64,000 bases of DNA from Onstottus_B arcticum (GCA_038040485.1 JBBPIE010000001.1:372001-436000), one strand, 5' to 3'. Counted from the stretch's first letter, positions 11,015 to 21,445 are shown. A program made the numbers and translations. Notes: generated by a model from the sequence alone, not told the origin.

Positions 11015-11288
11015 CGGAACGCCTCCGCTCTTGAGTGCTGATGAATGATGCCTGATCTGAAAGCTCGCCCGTCTGAGGGGACTTGATAATGCTTCATCCG
11101 ACCTGTTTTTTCAAGTGGCGTCATCCTGCCGGAAAAACCGTCAAATTCCTTCCACCGCACGCGGCCCCTTGCGCCATGGTTTATGGGTCTATACACTCGC
11201 AACTTCAAACCGCTCGATCGAATAGCAGTTCAGACTTTCGAGTTCAAGCAAACACAATCGTGGGTAACCAGCCTGCTGGAGTGTGACG

Positions 11289-14200
11289 ATGAAACGAGCA
11301 GTCGTCTCTCTTGTTTGCGTTGTGTGCCTGGTTTCGAGTTCCTTACTTGCTGCCACGGTTTTTTCTAAGGTAACCAATCCATCTCGCATCGGAGCCGGCC
11401 ATCCAGACCTAGCGAGTTCGCCACAAGTAGCCACGCTAGTCATCAACGAGTACCTGGCGGACCCGCCCGACGGCGCGGCGGGCGATGCCAATGGGGACGG
11501 AACTCGCGACGCCGCGAACGATGAGTTCGTAGAGATCGTCAATGATGGGGCCGCGCCGCTCGATGTCGGCCTTTTCACCATAAGCGACGCAACCCAAGTC
11601 AGGTTCACAATTCCCGCCGGCAAAATCATTCCGGCGGGCGAGGCCGCAGTCATCTTCGGAGGCGGAACGCCGACCGGCGCATTCGGAAACTGCTCGGCGA
11701 ACGGGTTGGTGTTCTCCGTTGGCGGCGGCGGCTTATCGCTGAACAATGGCGGCGACACCATCACCGTGAAAGACAATCTGGCGGTGACGGTGGCGACCCT
11801 GACCTTCACTACGACTGAAGGCAACGCGAACCAATCCATCACTCGAAGTCCGGACGTCACTGGAAGCTTCACTCCGCACGCGTCGGCTACCGGGTCGGGC
11901 GGCGCGCTGTTCTCACCGGGCGCTCGGGTCAACGGCGCCGCGTTCACTTCCACCGATCCGGTGATAACGTCGATCTCCCCGGACGAAGCAACCCTCGGCA
12001 GCGGAGACGTGCCAATCACGGTGACCGGCGCGAACTTCCAAAACGGTTCACACGTCCGCGTAGACGGCGCGCAGCTAACGACTGGCTTTGTGAGCGGCGA
12101 GTCGCTGACCGCGACCATTCCGGCCGCGGTGACGAATGTCGCGGGTACGCACGCGGTCACGGTCGAGAATCCAAACACCGTCGTTTCCAACTCGGCGCAG
12201 TTTACGGTGACGGTGCCGACTGAGCTCATCATTAATGAATACCTTGCCGACCCGCCCGACGGGACCGCCGGCGATGCGAACGGGGACGGCGTTCGCGATT
12301 CCGCTGATGATGAGTTTGTCGAGATCGTGAACACCGGGGCGAATCCGCTCCCTGTCGGCGGATTCACGATAAGCGATGCGACTCAGGTCCGGTTCACGAT
12401 TCCGGCCGGTAAAATCATTCCGCCAGGCGAAGCTGCGGTTGTCTTCGGAGGCGGTACGCCGACCGGCGCATTCGGCAACTGCGCAGCGAACGGGTTGGTG
12501 TTCGCCGCTGGAAGCGGTGGCTTGTCGCTGAACAACGGCGGCGACACAATCACCATCAAAGACGGCGCCGCGGTCACAGTCGCGTCAGTTACTTTTGGTT
12601 CGACTGAAGGCAACGCCAATCAATCAATAACTCGAAGCCCTGATATAACCGGAGCGTTCACCCCGCACTCGTCGGCTACCGGATCCGGAGGCTCGCTGTT
12701 CTCGCCGGGGGCGCGCGTCAACGGCGCTCCGTTCGTCTCCACGGATCCGATGATAACGTCGATCTCACCGGACGGCACCACGGTGGGAAGCGGCGACGTG
12801 CCGATCACAGTCACGGGCGAAAACTTCCAGGACGGCGCGCACGTTCGTGTAGACGGCGCGCCGCTAACGACTGGCTTCGTCAGCGCGGAATCGCTGACCG
12901 CTACGATTCCCGCTTCGGTGACGAGTGTCCCGGGCCCGCACCCGGTCACCGTCGAGAACCCAAACAGCGTCGTTTCCAACTCGGTGCCGTTCACGGTGAC
13001 CGTGCCAACTCAGCTCATCATCAACGAGTACCTTGCTGATCCGCCGGATGGAATTGCCGGTGACGCCAACGGCGATGGCGTCCGCGATTCCAACGACGAC
13101 GAGTTCGTCGAGTTGGTCAATACAGGAGCCTTTCCACTCAATGTCGGCCTTTTCACCATAAGCGATGCGACTCAAGTGAGATTCACCATTCCAGCCGGCA
13201 AGATCATTCCGGCTGGCGAAGCGGCAGTCGTCTTCGGAGGCGGCACGCCGACCGGCGCGTTCGGGAACTGCACGGAGAACGGGTTGGTGTTCGCGGTTGG
13301 AGCCGGCGGCTTGTCCCTGAACAATGGGGGCGACACAATCACGATCAAAGACGGCGCCGTAGTCGTCGTCGCGTCAGTCACCTACGGATCCACGGAGGGC
13401 AACGCCAATCAGTCAATCACTCGAAGCCCCGATATCTCAGGGGCCTTCACGCCGCATGTGTCGGCTGCCGGGTCTGGCGGCGCGCTATTCTCACCAGGGG
13501 CTCGCGTCAACGGAAGCCCCTTCACCACGACCGACGCGGTAATCGATTCGATTTCACCCGTTGCGGTCGTTGCTGGAAGCGGCGCGACTCCGATCGTCGT
13601 GACGGGTCAGAATTTTGTGAACGGATCGACGGTGCGAGTTGACGGCTCGCCGGTGAGCACGATGTTCTCGAGCCCGACTGAACTCAACGCGGAAATCCCG
13701 GCGTCAGTGACAGGCTCGCCAGGCACGCATGCGGTGACCGTTCAAAACCCGGATCTGGCGGTCTCGAACCCGGCGACGTTCGTGGTGCTCTCGGTGATCG
13801 GGCTGAATGAGTTTCTCGCCGACCCGCCGGAAGGAGCGGCCGGCGATGCCAACGGCGATGGAGTTCGCGATACCGCTGATGACGAGTTCGTCGAGATCGT
13901 CAACAGGACAAACACGCCGATCGATGTAAGCGGCTTCTCCGTTCACGACGCCGCGGCGTCGCGTTTCACCTTCCCTTCCGGGACGGTGATTCCGGCTCGA
14001 GAAGCAGCGATCGTCTTTGGCGGCGGCAGCCCTCAAGGCGAGTTTGGCAATGCGATGCCGAACGGTTTGGTTTTCACCGCTGCTCTTTCGCTCAACAACG
14101 CGGGCGACACAGTCACGATAACCGATGGCGGAGGAATGGCGGTTGAGTCGGTGTCGTACGGCTCGGGCGAAGGAAACGCGGATCAATCGATCAACCGCAA

Positions 14201-16691
14201 TCCGGAGGTTGTCGGCACGAGCTTCGTCATCCATTCGTCGGTGGCAGGAAGCGGGGGACGCTTGTTCTCGCCTGGCACGTTCGTCACAGGCCAGGCGTTC
14301 ACGATTGGACCGCGCATCACGGGGATTGCTCCGGATCACGCGCCGCTGGACAGCGCGCCGTTTGACATCCTCGTTGACGGCAGCGGCTTCGAGGGCGATT
14401 CGGTTGTAGTGATCGACTCGCTTCCGGTGGCGACGATGTTCTTGAATTCGGGGCGGCTCTCGGCGCAAGTGCCCTCGAGCGTAACATCGGTCGCGGGCGC
14501 GCATCCGGTGCGAGTGCGCAACGCGGGCGGCAACCGGTCGAACCCGGCGACTCTGACCATCGTGCCGCCGCCTCCGGTGCTGTTGTCGGTGATTCCGCGA
14601 CTCATCGTAGTTGGCGCCGGCAATGTTGTTCTGTTTGTGTCCGGCGAACACTTCGATCCCGGTGCGAAAGTGTTGGTCGAAGACACGCTGGTAACCACGA
14701 CGTTCATCAATGCTCGCGAATTGCGCGCGACGGTCCCGGCGACTTTTACGTCCACAGTGGGAATTCGCACCTTGCGCGTTCGTAGCGGGGATGGCCAGCT
14801 TTCAAACATCCTAACCTTCGAAGTAGTCCAGCCCTTCACTCGCATCACTTCGATCTCGCCGACTGAGGTTGTGGCGGGAGCGCCGGGCTTCGTGTTGAGT
14901 GTGACGGGCGCGAACTTCAAGGCCGGCGCGTCGGTATTGTTTGACCAGTCGCCGCTGGTTACCAAGTTCGTCTCGGCTTCGCAGTTGCAGGCCGATGTTC
15001 CCGCGGCGTTGATTGCGAAGGTCGGACTTCGAGCGATCAGCGCTCAGAACTCCGACGGCGGCCCATCAAACGACGTGATCTTTCGAGTCAAGCCCGATGC
15101 GCCACTGATAGCCGCGATCGACCCGAGTTCCGTGTTGGAAGGCAGCGGCGCCGTGACTGTCGCGATTACCGGCGACAAGTTCCAGCCGGGGGCTCGCGCG
15201 CGCGCGTTTCGCGAGGGCAAAGGTTCCCTTCTGATCGACGCGAGTCGCATCGACGGCCAGCGGATCGAGGCCAAAGTGCCGGCGGATTTCCTTCAGACCG
15301 CGGGAAGCGTCTTGCTTTCCATCGAGAATCCTGATTTCGGCGTTTCAAACACTGCGACGCTCAAAGTCCTGATCAAGGACCCGTTGGTGATAAACGAGTT
15401 TCTGGCTGATCCGGCTGAGGGCGACGCCGGCGACGCGAACGGCGACGGCAATCGAAGCTCTTCACAGGACGAGTTTGTCGAGATCGTGAATCGAACCGGT
15501 GAGCCTTTCGATATCTCAGGCTACAAGTTGTCGGACGCCGACGCTCTCCGGCACGTCTTTGCAGCCGGCACGGTGATCCCGCCGTTCGAAGCGGTAGTCG
15601 TGTTTGGAGGCGGCACGCCCAAAGGCGCGTTTGGCAACGCCGCGGACAACCAACTCGTGTTGAAAGCCTCGACCGGCGGGTTGTCGCTCAACAACGGCGG
15701 CGACACGATCAGACTTGAAGACGCTCAAGGCCACGTCGTGCAAGAGATCAAGTTCAACGCGGCGCAGGGGGGTGCCGGCCAGTCGATTAATCGCGATCCC
15801 GATTTGGGTGGCGCGACTTTCTCGCTTCACGCGAACGTCGCAGACAGCGGCGCGAAACTCTTTTCTCCCGGCGCAAAGGTGAACGGCTCGCCGTTCACAA
15901 CGAAGCCGAGAATCTCCGCGCTCAGCCCGGCAAGCGCGCAGGTTGGTTCGGCAGCGTTCACGCTGGTGATTACCGGAACGGACTTCTTGCCGGGGGCGGT
16001 TATCCTGTTCGGCGACAAAACGCTCGAAACCGTTTTCGCTTCGGGTTCTCAGCTTGAAGCGCAAGTGACCGCGGCGCTCGTGACGGAAGGCGGAGCGATC
16101 AACGTGCGCGTGCGAAACCCGAAGGGCGAGCTCTCTTCGATTGCGAAGTTCATCGTCGCCGACGACCCGCCTCGTGCGCTCAAGCTTACGCCGCAAAAGA
16201 CCGGCACAGGCGCGGAGAATCTGGTGGTCAGGATCGAGGGCGAACGTTTCCAGCGCGGAGCACAAGCTACAATCAAAGGCGAAGCGGTGGAAACACGGTT
16301 TGTTTCGAGCTCGATGCTCGAGATTGTCGCGCCAGACAAGTTCTTCAAAGTCGCTGCTGAGCTGGAGGTGCGCGTGACAAACGCCGACGGCAGTAAGTCG
16401 AATCCCCTGACTCTGTCGGTGGAGAACGGTCCGCTGATCACTCGTCTTTCGCGCAAAAAGGTCAAGGCTGGGAAGGGCGAGGCCCAGATCACGATCAGCG
16501 GTGTTGCGTTCAAATCCGACGTACTTCTGTTCGTCGGCGACACGCCCGTACCGACAACCTTTGTGAGCGATGCCTCGTTGACCGCTCGAATACCGGCGTC
16601 GATGACTAACCAGCCTGGCAGCCTCAGTCTACAGGCTCGTCATGCGGACGGCGGACGATCAAACAAAGTGACGCTCAAGGTTGTCAATTGA
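11289..16691 (+). CDS. Giant secreted protein with five lamin-tail domains and ten TIG/IPT domains
   Basis: About 1800 residues with a Sec signal peptide (MKRAVVSLVCVVCLVSSSLLAA). ATG 11289 has a GGAG eight bases upstream. Lamin-tail domains start near residues 51, 313, 575, 836 and 1366, each opening with NEYLADPP or NEFLADPP and an acidic DANGDG loop that resembles a calcium site. One TIG/IPT Ig-like domain follows each of the first three, four follow the fourth, and three close the protein. The first three lamin-tail+TIG units are about 786 nt apart and very alike in DNA, so they arose by recent tandem duplication. No membrane anchor or sorting signal is seen. Such domain chains are typical of extracellular adhesive or scaffold proteins; ligand unknown. 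Confidence 0.9.
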   Translation: MKRAVVSLVCVVCLVSSSLLAATVFSKVTNPSRIGAGHPDLASSPQVATLVINEYLADPPDGAAGDANGDGTRDAANDEFVEIVNDGAAPLDVGLFTISDATQVRFTIPAGKIIPAGEAAVIFGGGTPTGAFGNCSANGLVFSVGGGGLSLNNGGDTITVKDNLAVTVATLTFTTTEGNANQSITRSPDVTGSFTPHASATGSGGALFSPGARVNGAAFTSTDPVITSISPDEATLGSGDVPITVTGANFQNGSHVRVDGAQLTTGFVSGESLTATIPAAVTNVAGTHAVTVENPNTVVSNSAQFTVTVPTELIINEYLADPPDGTAGDANGDGVRDSADDEFVEIVNTGANPLPVGGFTISDATQVRFTIPAGKIIPPGEAAVVFGGGTPTGAFGNCAANGLVFAAGSGGLSLNNGGDTITIKDGAAVTVASVTFGSTEGNANQSITRSPDITGAFTPHSSATGSGGSLFSPGARVNGAPFVSTDPMITSISPDGTTVGSGDVPITVTGENFQDGAHVRVDGAPLTTGFVSAESLTATIPASVTSVPGPHPVTVENPNSVVSNSVPFTVTVPTQLIINEYLADPPDGIAGDANGDGVRDSNDDEFVELVNTGAFPLNVGLFTISDATQVRFTIPAGKIIPAGEAAVVFGGGTPTGAFGNCTENGLVFAVGAGGLSLNNGGDTITIKDGAVVVVASVTYGSTEGNANQSITRSPDISGAFTPHVSAAGSGGALFSPGARVNGSPFTTTDAVIDSISPVAVVAGSGATPIVVTGQNFVNGSTVRVDGSPVSTMFSSPTELNAEIPASVTGSPGTHAVTVQNPDLAVSNPATFVVLSVIGLNEFLADPPEGAAGDANGDGVRDTADDEFVEIVNRTNTPIDVSGFSVHDAAASRFTFPSGTVIPAREAAIVFGGGSPQGEFGNAMPNGLVFTAALSLNNAGDTVTITDGGGMAVESVSYGSGEGNADQSINRNPEVVGTSFVIHSSVAGSGGRLFSPGTFVTGQAFTIGPRITGIAPDHAPLDSAPFDILVDGSGFEGDSVVVIDSLPVATMFLNSGRLSAQVPSSVTSVAGAHPVRVRNAGGNRSNPATLTIVPPPPVLLSVIPRLIVVGAGNVVLFVSGEHFDPGAKVLVEDTLVTTTFINARELRATVPATFTSTVGIRTLRVRSGDGQLSNILTFEVVQPFTRITSISPTEVVAGAPGFVLSVTGANFKAGASVLFDQSPLVTKFVSASQLQADVPAALIAKVGLRAISAQNSDGGPSNDVIFRVKPDAPLIAAIDPSSVLEGSGAVTVAITGDKFQPGARARAFREGKGSLLIDASRIDGQRIEAKVPADFLQTAGSVLLSIENPDFGVSNTATLKVLIKDPLVINEFLADPAEGDAGDANGDGNRSSSQDEFVEIVNRTGEPFDISGYKLSDADALRHVFAAGTVIPPFEAVVVFGGGTPKGAFGNAADNQLVLKASTGGLSLNNGGDTIRLEDAQGHVVQEIKFNAAQGGAGQSINRDPDLGGATFSLHANVADSGAKLFSPGAKVNGSPFTTKPRISALSPASAQVGSAAFTLVITGTDFLPGAVILFGDKTLETVFASGSQLEAQVTAALVTEGGAINVRVRNPKGELSSIAKFIVADDPPRALKLTPQKTGTGAENLVVRIEGERFQRGAQATIKGEAVETRFVSSSMLEIVAPDKFFKVAAELEVRVTNADGSKSNPLTLSVENGPLITRLSRKKVKAGKGEAQITISGVAFKSDVLLFVGDTPVPTTFVSDASLTARIPASMTNQPGSLSLQARHADGGRSNKVTLKVVN

Positions 16692-16756
16692 GGATAGCGC
16701 GCGGCGGAGACCTTGCTCCCTTGGCATTTCTATGAAAGGGCGGCACAACTACCTGC

Positions 16757-17041
16757 TTGACACAAAAAACCGATTGGTATAGAGTCTCCGCGTTTCTTAC
16801 GTTCCGGTTCATACCACTTGGAATTGTCGTCTTTTCGTACAAGCCCGTCTCAGGTATTCTGGGTCTCTTGACTAGGAAACATGTCGAGGCAGACTTCGCA
16901 TTATGGAAGCTAATGCCTTTGCTTCATCGGTTTCCAAGAGAGCATGAGCCTGGCTCTTCTTTGAGTCTCAATTTCCAGGAATTAGATTTGCACTTTCGTG
17001 CGTTCATGATACTAAAGGACGCGGAACCTGTTCGAAAGTAG
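16757..17041 (+). CDS. Possible small hypothetical protein
   Basis: An open frame of 94 codons that would start at TTG 16757, with no clear ribosome site. It contains a short hydrophobic stretch (IPLGIVVFSYKPVSGI) but no motif I recognise. The region from here to 18.8 kb is more AT-rich than its neighbours. It may be non-coding. The gap 17042-17346 holds nothing I can support. Confidence 0.25.
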   Translation: MTQKTDWYRVSAFLTFRFIPLGIVVFSYKPVSGILGLLTRKHVEADFALWKLMPLLHRFPREHEPGSSLSLNFQELDLHFRAFMILKDAEPVRK

Positions 17042-17346
17042 GACGCCGCGGATATGAAGAGACGGGGAACGCGCGACGATGCGACTTAGAATTGAATGGA
17101 TGTCGACATTGGTAGGCCGCTAGGTCAAACGAGCGCTCCAGGCGTTTTCGGGGACGCGATTTGTCGCTCCCGAGTGCGGTTTGATTTGACGTGCCGAGGG
17201 GCAGGAGTGGCACGGAGGAAGTAATAGGGCTCCCAGTTCGCCAATCCGCGGGGTGAGTCCAACGCGTGCTTACCGAACGGCATCTCAAGACTCACGTCAG
17301 GGACACGAGGGCGGTGTCTTGAATTCTCGGTTGAGGTGATAAACAT

Positions 17347-17799
17347 ATGTACCCCCACGGTAGCCCGAACAACCATGCAAAGCTTAGGGTCGAACCTTTC
17401 TTTAGCGAAGACACAAACGACGCATTGCTATCTCAAGTGCAATGGTTCCAAGACCGGTTCGTCGTTAGTGACGACTTTTTTGTTGACATGTTGAACATCG
17501 AGAAAACAACATTCGGCTCCTGGAAGTACAGTAGCGGGCTGCTTTCGAAAGACAAACAAAAGTTGCTCAGCGAGTTTTGGGAGATGCTGATGCATGTAAT
17601 GTCATTCTATGACTATGACGTCGGGCTGGTACTTCTCGTGTTCCGGCAAGAAGGCGGCGCGCGGGAATCGGCTGTTTCACCGCTTTGTCCGCCGTGGGCG
17701 GGCACATCCTTGAGGAACTACCTGGAGAAGACCGGGCCCCAGGCCATACGCGAAGCTAATCAATGGATACAGACCTTACGCTATGCGAATTGGTACTAA
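17347..17799 (+). CDS. Probable antitoxin of a RES-type toxin-antitoxin pair
   Basis: A 150-residue protein starting at ATG 17347. Its order of features resembles Xre/MbcA/ParS-type antitoxins (DUF2384): a helix-turn-helix-like part (FFVDMLNIEKTTFGSWK, about 45-60), a central helical region (LLSEFWEMLMHVMSFYDYD) and a C-terminal part where a loop (PPWAGTSLRNYLEKTG, about 115-130) corresponds to the toxin-contact region. The match is by pattern and not strong. The RES gene starts 250 bases downstream, a larger gap than in typical pairs. Antitoxins of this group bind and block the RES enzyme and repress their own promoter. Confidence 0.5.
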   Translation: MYPHGSPNNHAKLRVEPFFSEDTNDALLSQVQWFQDRFVVSDDFFVDMLNIEKTTFGSWKYSSGLLSKDKQKLLSEFWEMLMHVMSFYDYDVGLVLLVFRQEGGARESAVSPLCPPWAGTSLRNYLEKTGPQAIREANQWIQTLRYANWY

Positions 17800-18049
17800 T
17801 GCCAATACAACCACCTTTTGGGTGTCTGACCAGCCGGCTTTGAGTCAGACTTCGGAGTTGGGCGGCAGTTTGAATTGATGAGCCAAAGAATCAGGGATCA
17901 GCTATACCTTGTGTCTCGGCAAGTTAACCTCGGACCTTTCTTAGGCTATCGCGTCTGAGAACTTGCCACTCTCGAACCACTAATAAGCAGTCCATTAGGA
18001 AGTCGCGAAGTCGAACTAGCTAGGCTTCGCGAAGTTCGGAGGAATACGA

Positions 18050-18757
18050 ATGACGGTAGCGCCGACGCTGACTACCCTGGTCGATTGCAGGCAAACATTC
18101 TATCGTATTACTTCCCCTAGATTCCATACACCCCGAAAGGCTGATCATTTCAAAGTAGTTAATGGACAAGGCGCGATCAGAAGTCTGAGAGGTTCCCGAT
18201 ATAACCATCCGGGCGCTTCCACGATCTATCTCACGGAGGACATGGAAACCTGCTTCGCGGAAAGAATCTTCTATCTCCATCGTCAAATCGTAAGAGGATT
18301 GGATGCGTCACACATTTCAAGCATCCTACCACCTTTTTCGCATCACCTTATTCTCTGGGAAATAAAGTTCGCAAAGTCCATAGGCAATGTTGTTGATCTA
18401 CGTAAGGATTTTTCGCTGTTCTCGATCTTTCCGTCTATGATGACCAATCCCTCGCAGGACTATGAACACCTAAAGCAAAAACGTGCCGAGATACAGCACC
18501 GAGGGTACGAAGGCCTTATTGCTCCCTCTAGTCGTTCCACCAAGCCAGGTAGTCTCGTGGTTTTGTTTAATGATCAAACTAAGAATATTAGGAGTATTGA
18601 TCCCTTTGAACTGAAAGTTCGCCTTATCAACATGGACGGCAAGCCCTTTGCGAATCACACCACTGAACTATTGGATTTTGATGCGGCGGAAGTCAGACTG
18701 ACCGGGCATGGAACCGGGGCTTACGATAACTGGACGAAGATTCAGTTCAACCACTAA
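18050..18757 (+). CDS. RES-domain protein (probable NAD-consuming toxin)
   Basis: A 235-residue protein with GGAGG seven bases before ATG 18050. The RES pattern is visible: FYRITSPRF near the N-terminus (the Arg), SRYNHPGASTIYLTEDMETCFAE in the middle (the small-residue loop and Glu; cited as YNHPG...TCFAE), and a Ser-containing loop IAPSSRST later. Characterised RES toxins degrade NAD+ and stop growth until neutralised. The protein is longer than minimal RES toxins (about 150-200 residues), with an extra C-terminal 40 residues. With the upstream gene it forms a likely toxin-antitoxin module in an AT-rich patch, suggesting horizontal transfer. Confidence 0.75.
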   Translation: MTVAPTLTTLVDCRQTFYRITSPRFHTPRKADHFKVVNGQGAIRSLRGSRYNHPGASTIYLTEDMETCFAERIFYLHRQIVRGLDASHISSILPPFSHHLILWEIKFAKSIGNVVDLRKDFSLFSIFPSMMTNPSQDYEHLKQKRAEIQHRGYEGLIAPSSRSTKPGSLVVLFNDQTKNIRSIDPFELKVRLINMDGKPFANHTTELLDFDAAEVRLTGHGTGAYDNWTKIQFNH

Positions 18758-18959
18758 ACGCCCTGATCCAAAGAAGCTCTCTCCGGGTTGATCAGCCTCG
18801 GCTGCCGGCGAAGTTCCCGTTCCACTGCAATTCAGGGTAACGTAGCACCTGCGGCTCGGCATCCAGATCCACACTTAGGCTGAGAGACACGACAGCGCGA
18901 TGCTAGAATTCTTTTCGATGAAATCGTCCGTCTCTTCAATATCAAGCAGAGGAACTCGA

Positions 18960-20090
18960 ATGCTTAAACCGAATTTGCTTGTTGCCGCGCTCGTCGCGGC
19001 AACGGTGTTTGCTTCAGCGTGTTCTCCGCCTAAGGCCCCGGGCTCGTGGGCGGCTATTGATACCGGCACCGGGAATTCCTTCTACAGCGCCAACTTTGTC
19101 AGCGAGACGGTCGGTTGGCTGAATGGACAGAGCGGCCGTAGCTACGAGCCGCCCGAGGGAAATGAGAACGCTAACAAGGACGCGAAGCCAAAGAAGCCGG
19201 GCGAGAAAATCGAAGACCCGCTCAAGGCGAATCAAGGATTCGAGGTCTTGCAGACCACCGACGCCGGCGCGAGCTGGAAGCCGATACCCGATCAGTTCAA
19301 AAACAAGATTCGGTCGGTGTGGTTTGTGGACCCGCAACTTGGTTGGGCGCTCACGATTGATCGAAACATCTTGCACTCGACTGATGGCGGAGCGACATGG
19401 TCGCTTCAACGAAAGGCCGGCACAGCGAAGCTGAAACAGCTGCTCAACAAACGGGAGCCGGTCATCGATCTGCCGGAAGCGGTCGAGGGTCTTCGCTTCA
19501 TCGACGCCGAACACGGTTGGGCCTGGGGCGGAGGCCTGAAGAACGAATACGCCGAACAACCCGGCATACTATTGGTCACGATCGACGGCGGAGTCAACTG
19601 GAGCGAAGTTCCCTATCCTTTCGACCAAAACCTCTCGCAAGTTTTTTTTCTCGATAGCCGGCGTGCGTGGGCCAGCAGTTTCGGCGGCAGTTTCTACAAG
19701 ACAACCGACGGTGGGCTCAATTGGACGAAGTTGCAAACCAAACTCCCGGAAGATGTCTTCAAATCGGTCTTTTTTACTGATGAGAACAACGGATGGGTAG
19801 TGGGCCGGAGCGGGCGGCTTGCTAAGACCACTGACGGTGGACGCACTTGGCGAAAGATCTACGAGATCAAAGATGAGTTCAAGATGAACGACATCTTTTT
19901 CACCGATCGCAATCGCGGTTGGGCGGTCGGAGAAGAGGGCGCAATCCTCTTCACGCCGGATGCGGGCGAGTCGTGGATCGACGTAGGCGCGCCCGTGCCT
20001 GGACAGTTTTTGGACGTGGTTTTTATCGGCGAACGCACCGGTTTCGTAGTGGGCCTTGCGGGCGCGATCTTGAAATACGAGCCGCGCTGA
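18960..20090 (+). CDS. Ycf48/BNR-repeat lipoprotein
   Basis: About 376 residues. ATG 18960 has GAGGAA upstream and begins a lipoprotein signal (MLKPNLLVAALVAATVF) with lipobox FASAC near residue 19, so the protein should be anchored in a membrane facing the periplasm or surface. The body is a beta-propeller of BNR/Ycf48-type repeats, for example TTDGGLNWTKL and TTDGGRTWRKI with Asp-box spacing, and repeated GWAVG or GWVVG turns. A charged insert rich in Lys, Glu and Pro lies near residues 70-95. In photosynthetic organisms Ycf48 assists photosystem II assembly; in other bacteria such propellers have no fixed role. Confidence 0.85.
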   Translation: MLKPNLLVAALVAATVFASACSPPKAPGSWAAIDTGTGNSFYSANFVSETVGWLNGQSGRSYEPPEGNENANKDAKPKKPGEKIEDPLKANQGFEVLQTTDAGASWKPIPDQFKNKIRSVWFVDPQLGWALTIDRNILHSTDGGATWSLQRKAGTAKLKQLLNKREPVIDLPEAVEGLRFIDAEHGWAWGGGLKNEYAEQPGILLVTIDGGVNWSEVPYPFDQNLSQVFFLDSRRAWASSFGGSFYKTTDGGLNWTKLQTKLPEDVFKSVFFTDENNGWVVGRSGRLAKTTDGGRTWRKIYEIKDEFKMNDIFFTDRNRGWAVGEEGAILFTPDAGESWIDVGAPVPGQFLDVVFIGERTGFVVGLAGAILKYEPR

Positions 20091-20443
20091 GCGGCTTTGC
20101 TTCAAGGTTGATGGGCATCCTCGGGGCGGCGGCTGAGCACTAACCTTCCGGCGGCGAGGTTTTGAAACAGTGCAAGGCTTGCAAGCGCAGCGCATTCTTA
20201 AGTTGGTAGAGTTCCGTATTTAACAACAGTTGAACGCAGAGCGCAGTAATTTGGCGCAGCAATTAGGCCTGAAAGGTGAATAACCTTGACACCGGCAAGA
20301 GCGCCAAGGGAAAATGTGCACAGTCGTTTCGCACGTTCGAATTCGAGACGACGCAGGACAGGATGGGTAGAGGGTTTTAATCCCTCTTGTTACCCCTGAG
20401 CCCCGGTTGACGGACCAAGGCATCGGGCTGTTGGAGAGGGGAA
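20091..20443 (+). other. 353-bp gap with a candidate leader hairpin
   Basis: No gene is supported here. Near the 3' end, GGGTA-GAGGG (20365-20374) can pair with CCCTC...TTACCC (20382-20394) around a T/A-rich loop, about 50 bases before the TonB-family start. It may be a terminator of an upstream transcript or a leader structure. Confidence 0.35.
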
Positions 20444-21445
20444 ATGCAAGAAAGAGCATTGTTCGAGGACGCGTTTCTTAGTCAGCCAACTCTGTTAAGG
20501 CGGCTGGTCGATGAGTTCGGCGAGGGATCGCGCGAGTTTTTTGCGAGTCCACGTGAGTATGTCGCCTCAGCATTCCAGGACAACACGCCTGGTGCGAAAC
20601 GTCGCAAACAGCTTCTGCTTTTCGGCTTGGCGATCGGGTTCACCTCCTTCGCGGCCTTTATGGTTGCGATAATCCTGCTGCCAGTGCTGTTCGGGCGCTC
20701 GCAAGCGAACGGCCTCCCGGAAGATCTTGAAGTGCACATGATCAATCCAGACGACTTCAAGATGCAGGAGATCGAAATGCCCAAGGCCGACAAGAAGGCC
20801 GGAGGCGGAGGTGGCGGCGGACGCAAAACCCCAACCCCCGCTTCGAAAGGGCAGCTTCCAAAGTTTTCGCTTGCGCTGCCGCTGATCGCTCCGAGGCCGG
20901 AGCCAACCCCGCGACCGCCTTCACTTCCCGTTATGGAAACCGTTCAAGTCGATCCTCGACTCGAGCCGAAGCGCGATGAGCTTGCGATGACTGGCTTGCC
21001 GACCGGAGTGCCCGGTCCGCCTTCCGCTGGTCCTGGGTCGGGCGGAGGAATGGGAGATGGCAAGGGCGGCGGAATGGGTCCAGGTGACGGAACAGGCGTC
21101 GGACCAGGCAGAGGTTTCAACACGGGCGGAGGCGATCCGCGGCTTGGCGGCGGCTCCCGAGCCCCGGCGACCAGCGTAGATCAGAAACCAATTCCGTTGA
21201 ACCTTCCGCAGCCCCTGTATACCGAGGAAGCGCGAAAGAACAAAATTACCGGCACAGTAAGGGCGAGGGTGTTGATCGGCGCCGACGGCTTGGTGAAGCA
21301 GGTCAAAATAGAGCGCGGGCTGCCCGACGGACTTAACGAGCAGGCCATTCAGGCCGTATACAAGGTGCGGTTCCGGCCGGCGATGAAGGCCGGACAGCCC
21401 GTCGCGTGGTGGGTGCCGTTTGAGATCGATTTCAATCTAAGATAG
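20444..21445 (+). CDS. TonB-family energy-transducing protein (copy 1)
   Basis: A 333-residue inner-membrane protein. The cytoplasmic N-terminal segment of about 65 residues is followed by one membrane helix (LLLFGLAIGFTSFAAFMVAIIL), a long Gly/Pro-rich periplasmic spacer (about 115-245, with GGGGGGRKTPTPASKGQLP) and a C-terminal TonB domain (about 250-333: PQPLYTEEARKNKITGTV, ending in a YKVRFRPAM pattern). TonB proteins pass proton-motive force from ExbB/ExbD to outer-membrane transporters. No exbB or exbD is nearby. The next gene is a paralogue with the same plan, including the PASKG spacer motif. Confidence 0.85.
   Translation: MQERALFEDAFLSQPTLLRRLVDEFGEGSREFFASPREYVASAFQDNTPGAKRRKQLLLFGLAIGFTSFAAFMVAIILLPVLFGRSQANGLPEDLEVHMINPDDFKMQEIEMPKADKKAGGGGGGGRKTPTPASKGQLPKFSLALPLIAPRPEPTPRPPSLPVMETVQVDPRLEPKRDELAMTGLPTGVPGPPSAGPGSGGGMGDGKGGGMGPGDGTGVGPGRGFNTGGGDPRLGGGSRAPATSVDQKPIPLNLPQPLYTEEARKNKITGTVRARVLIGADGLVKQVKIERGLPDGLNEQAIQAVYKVRFRPAMKAGQPVAWWVPFEIDFNLR

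Noticed and set aside
13704..14965. Long minus-strand frames of 315 and 209 codons
   Set aside because: Antisense shadows of the lamin-tail/TIG gene, caused by its GC-rich third positions.
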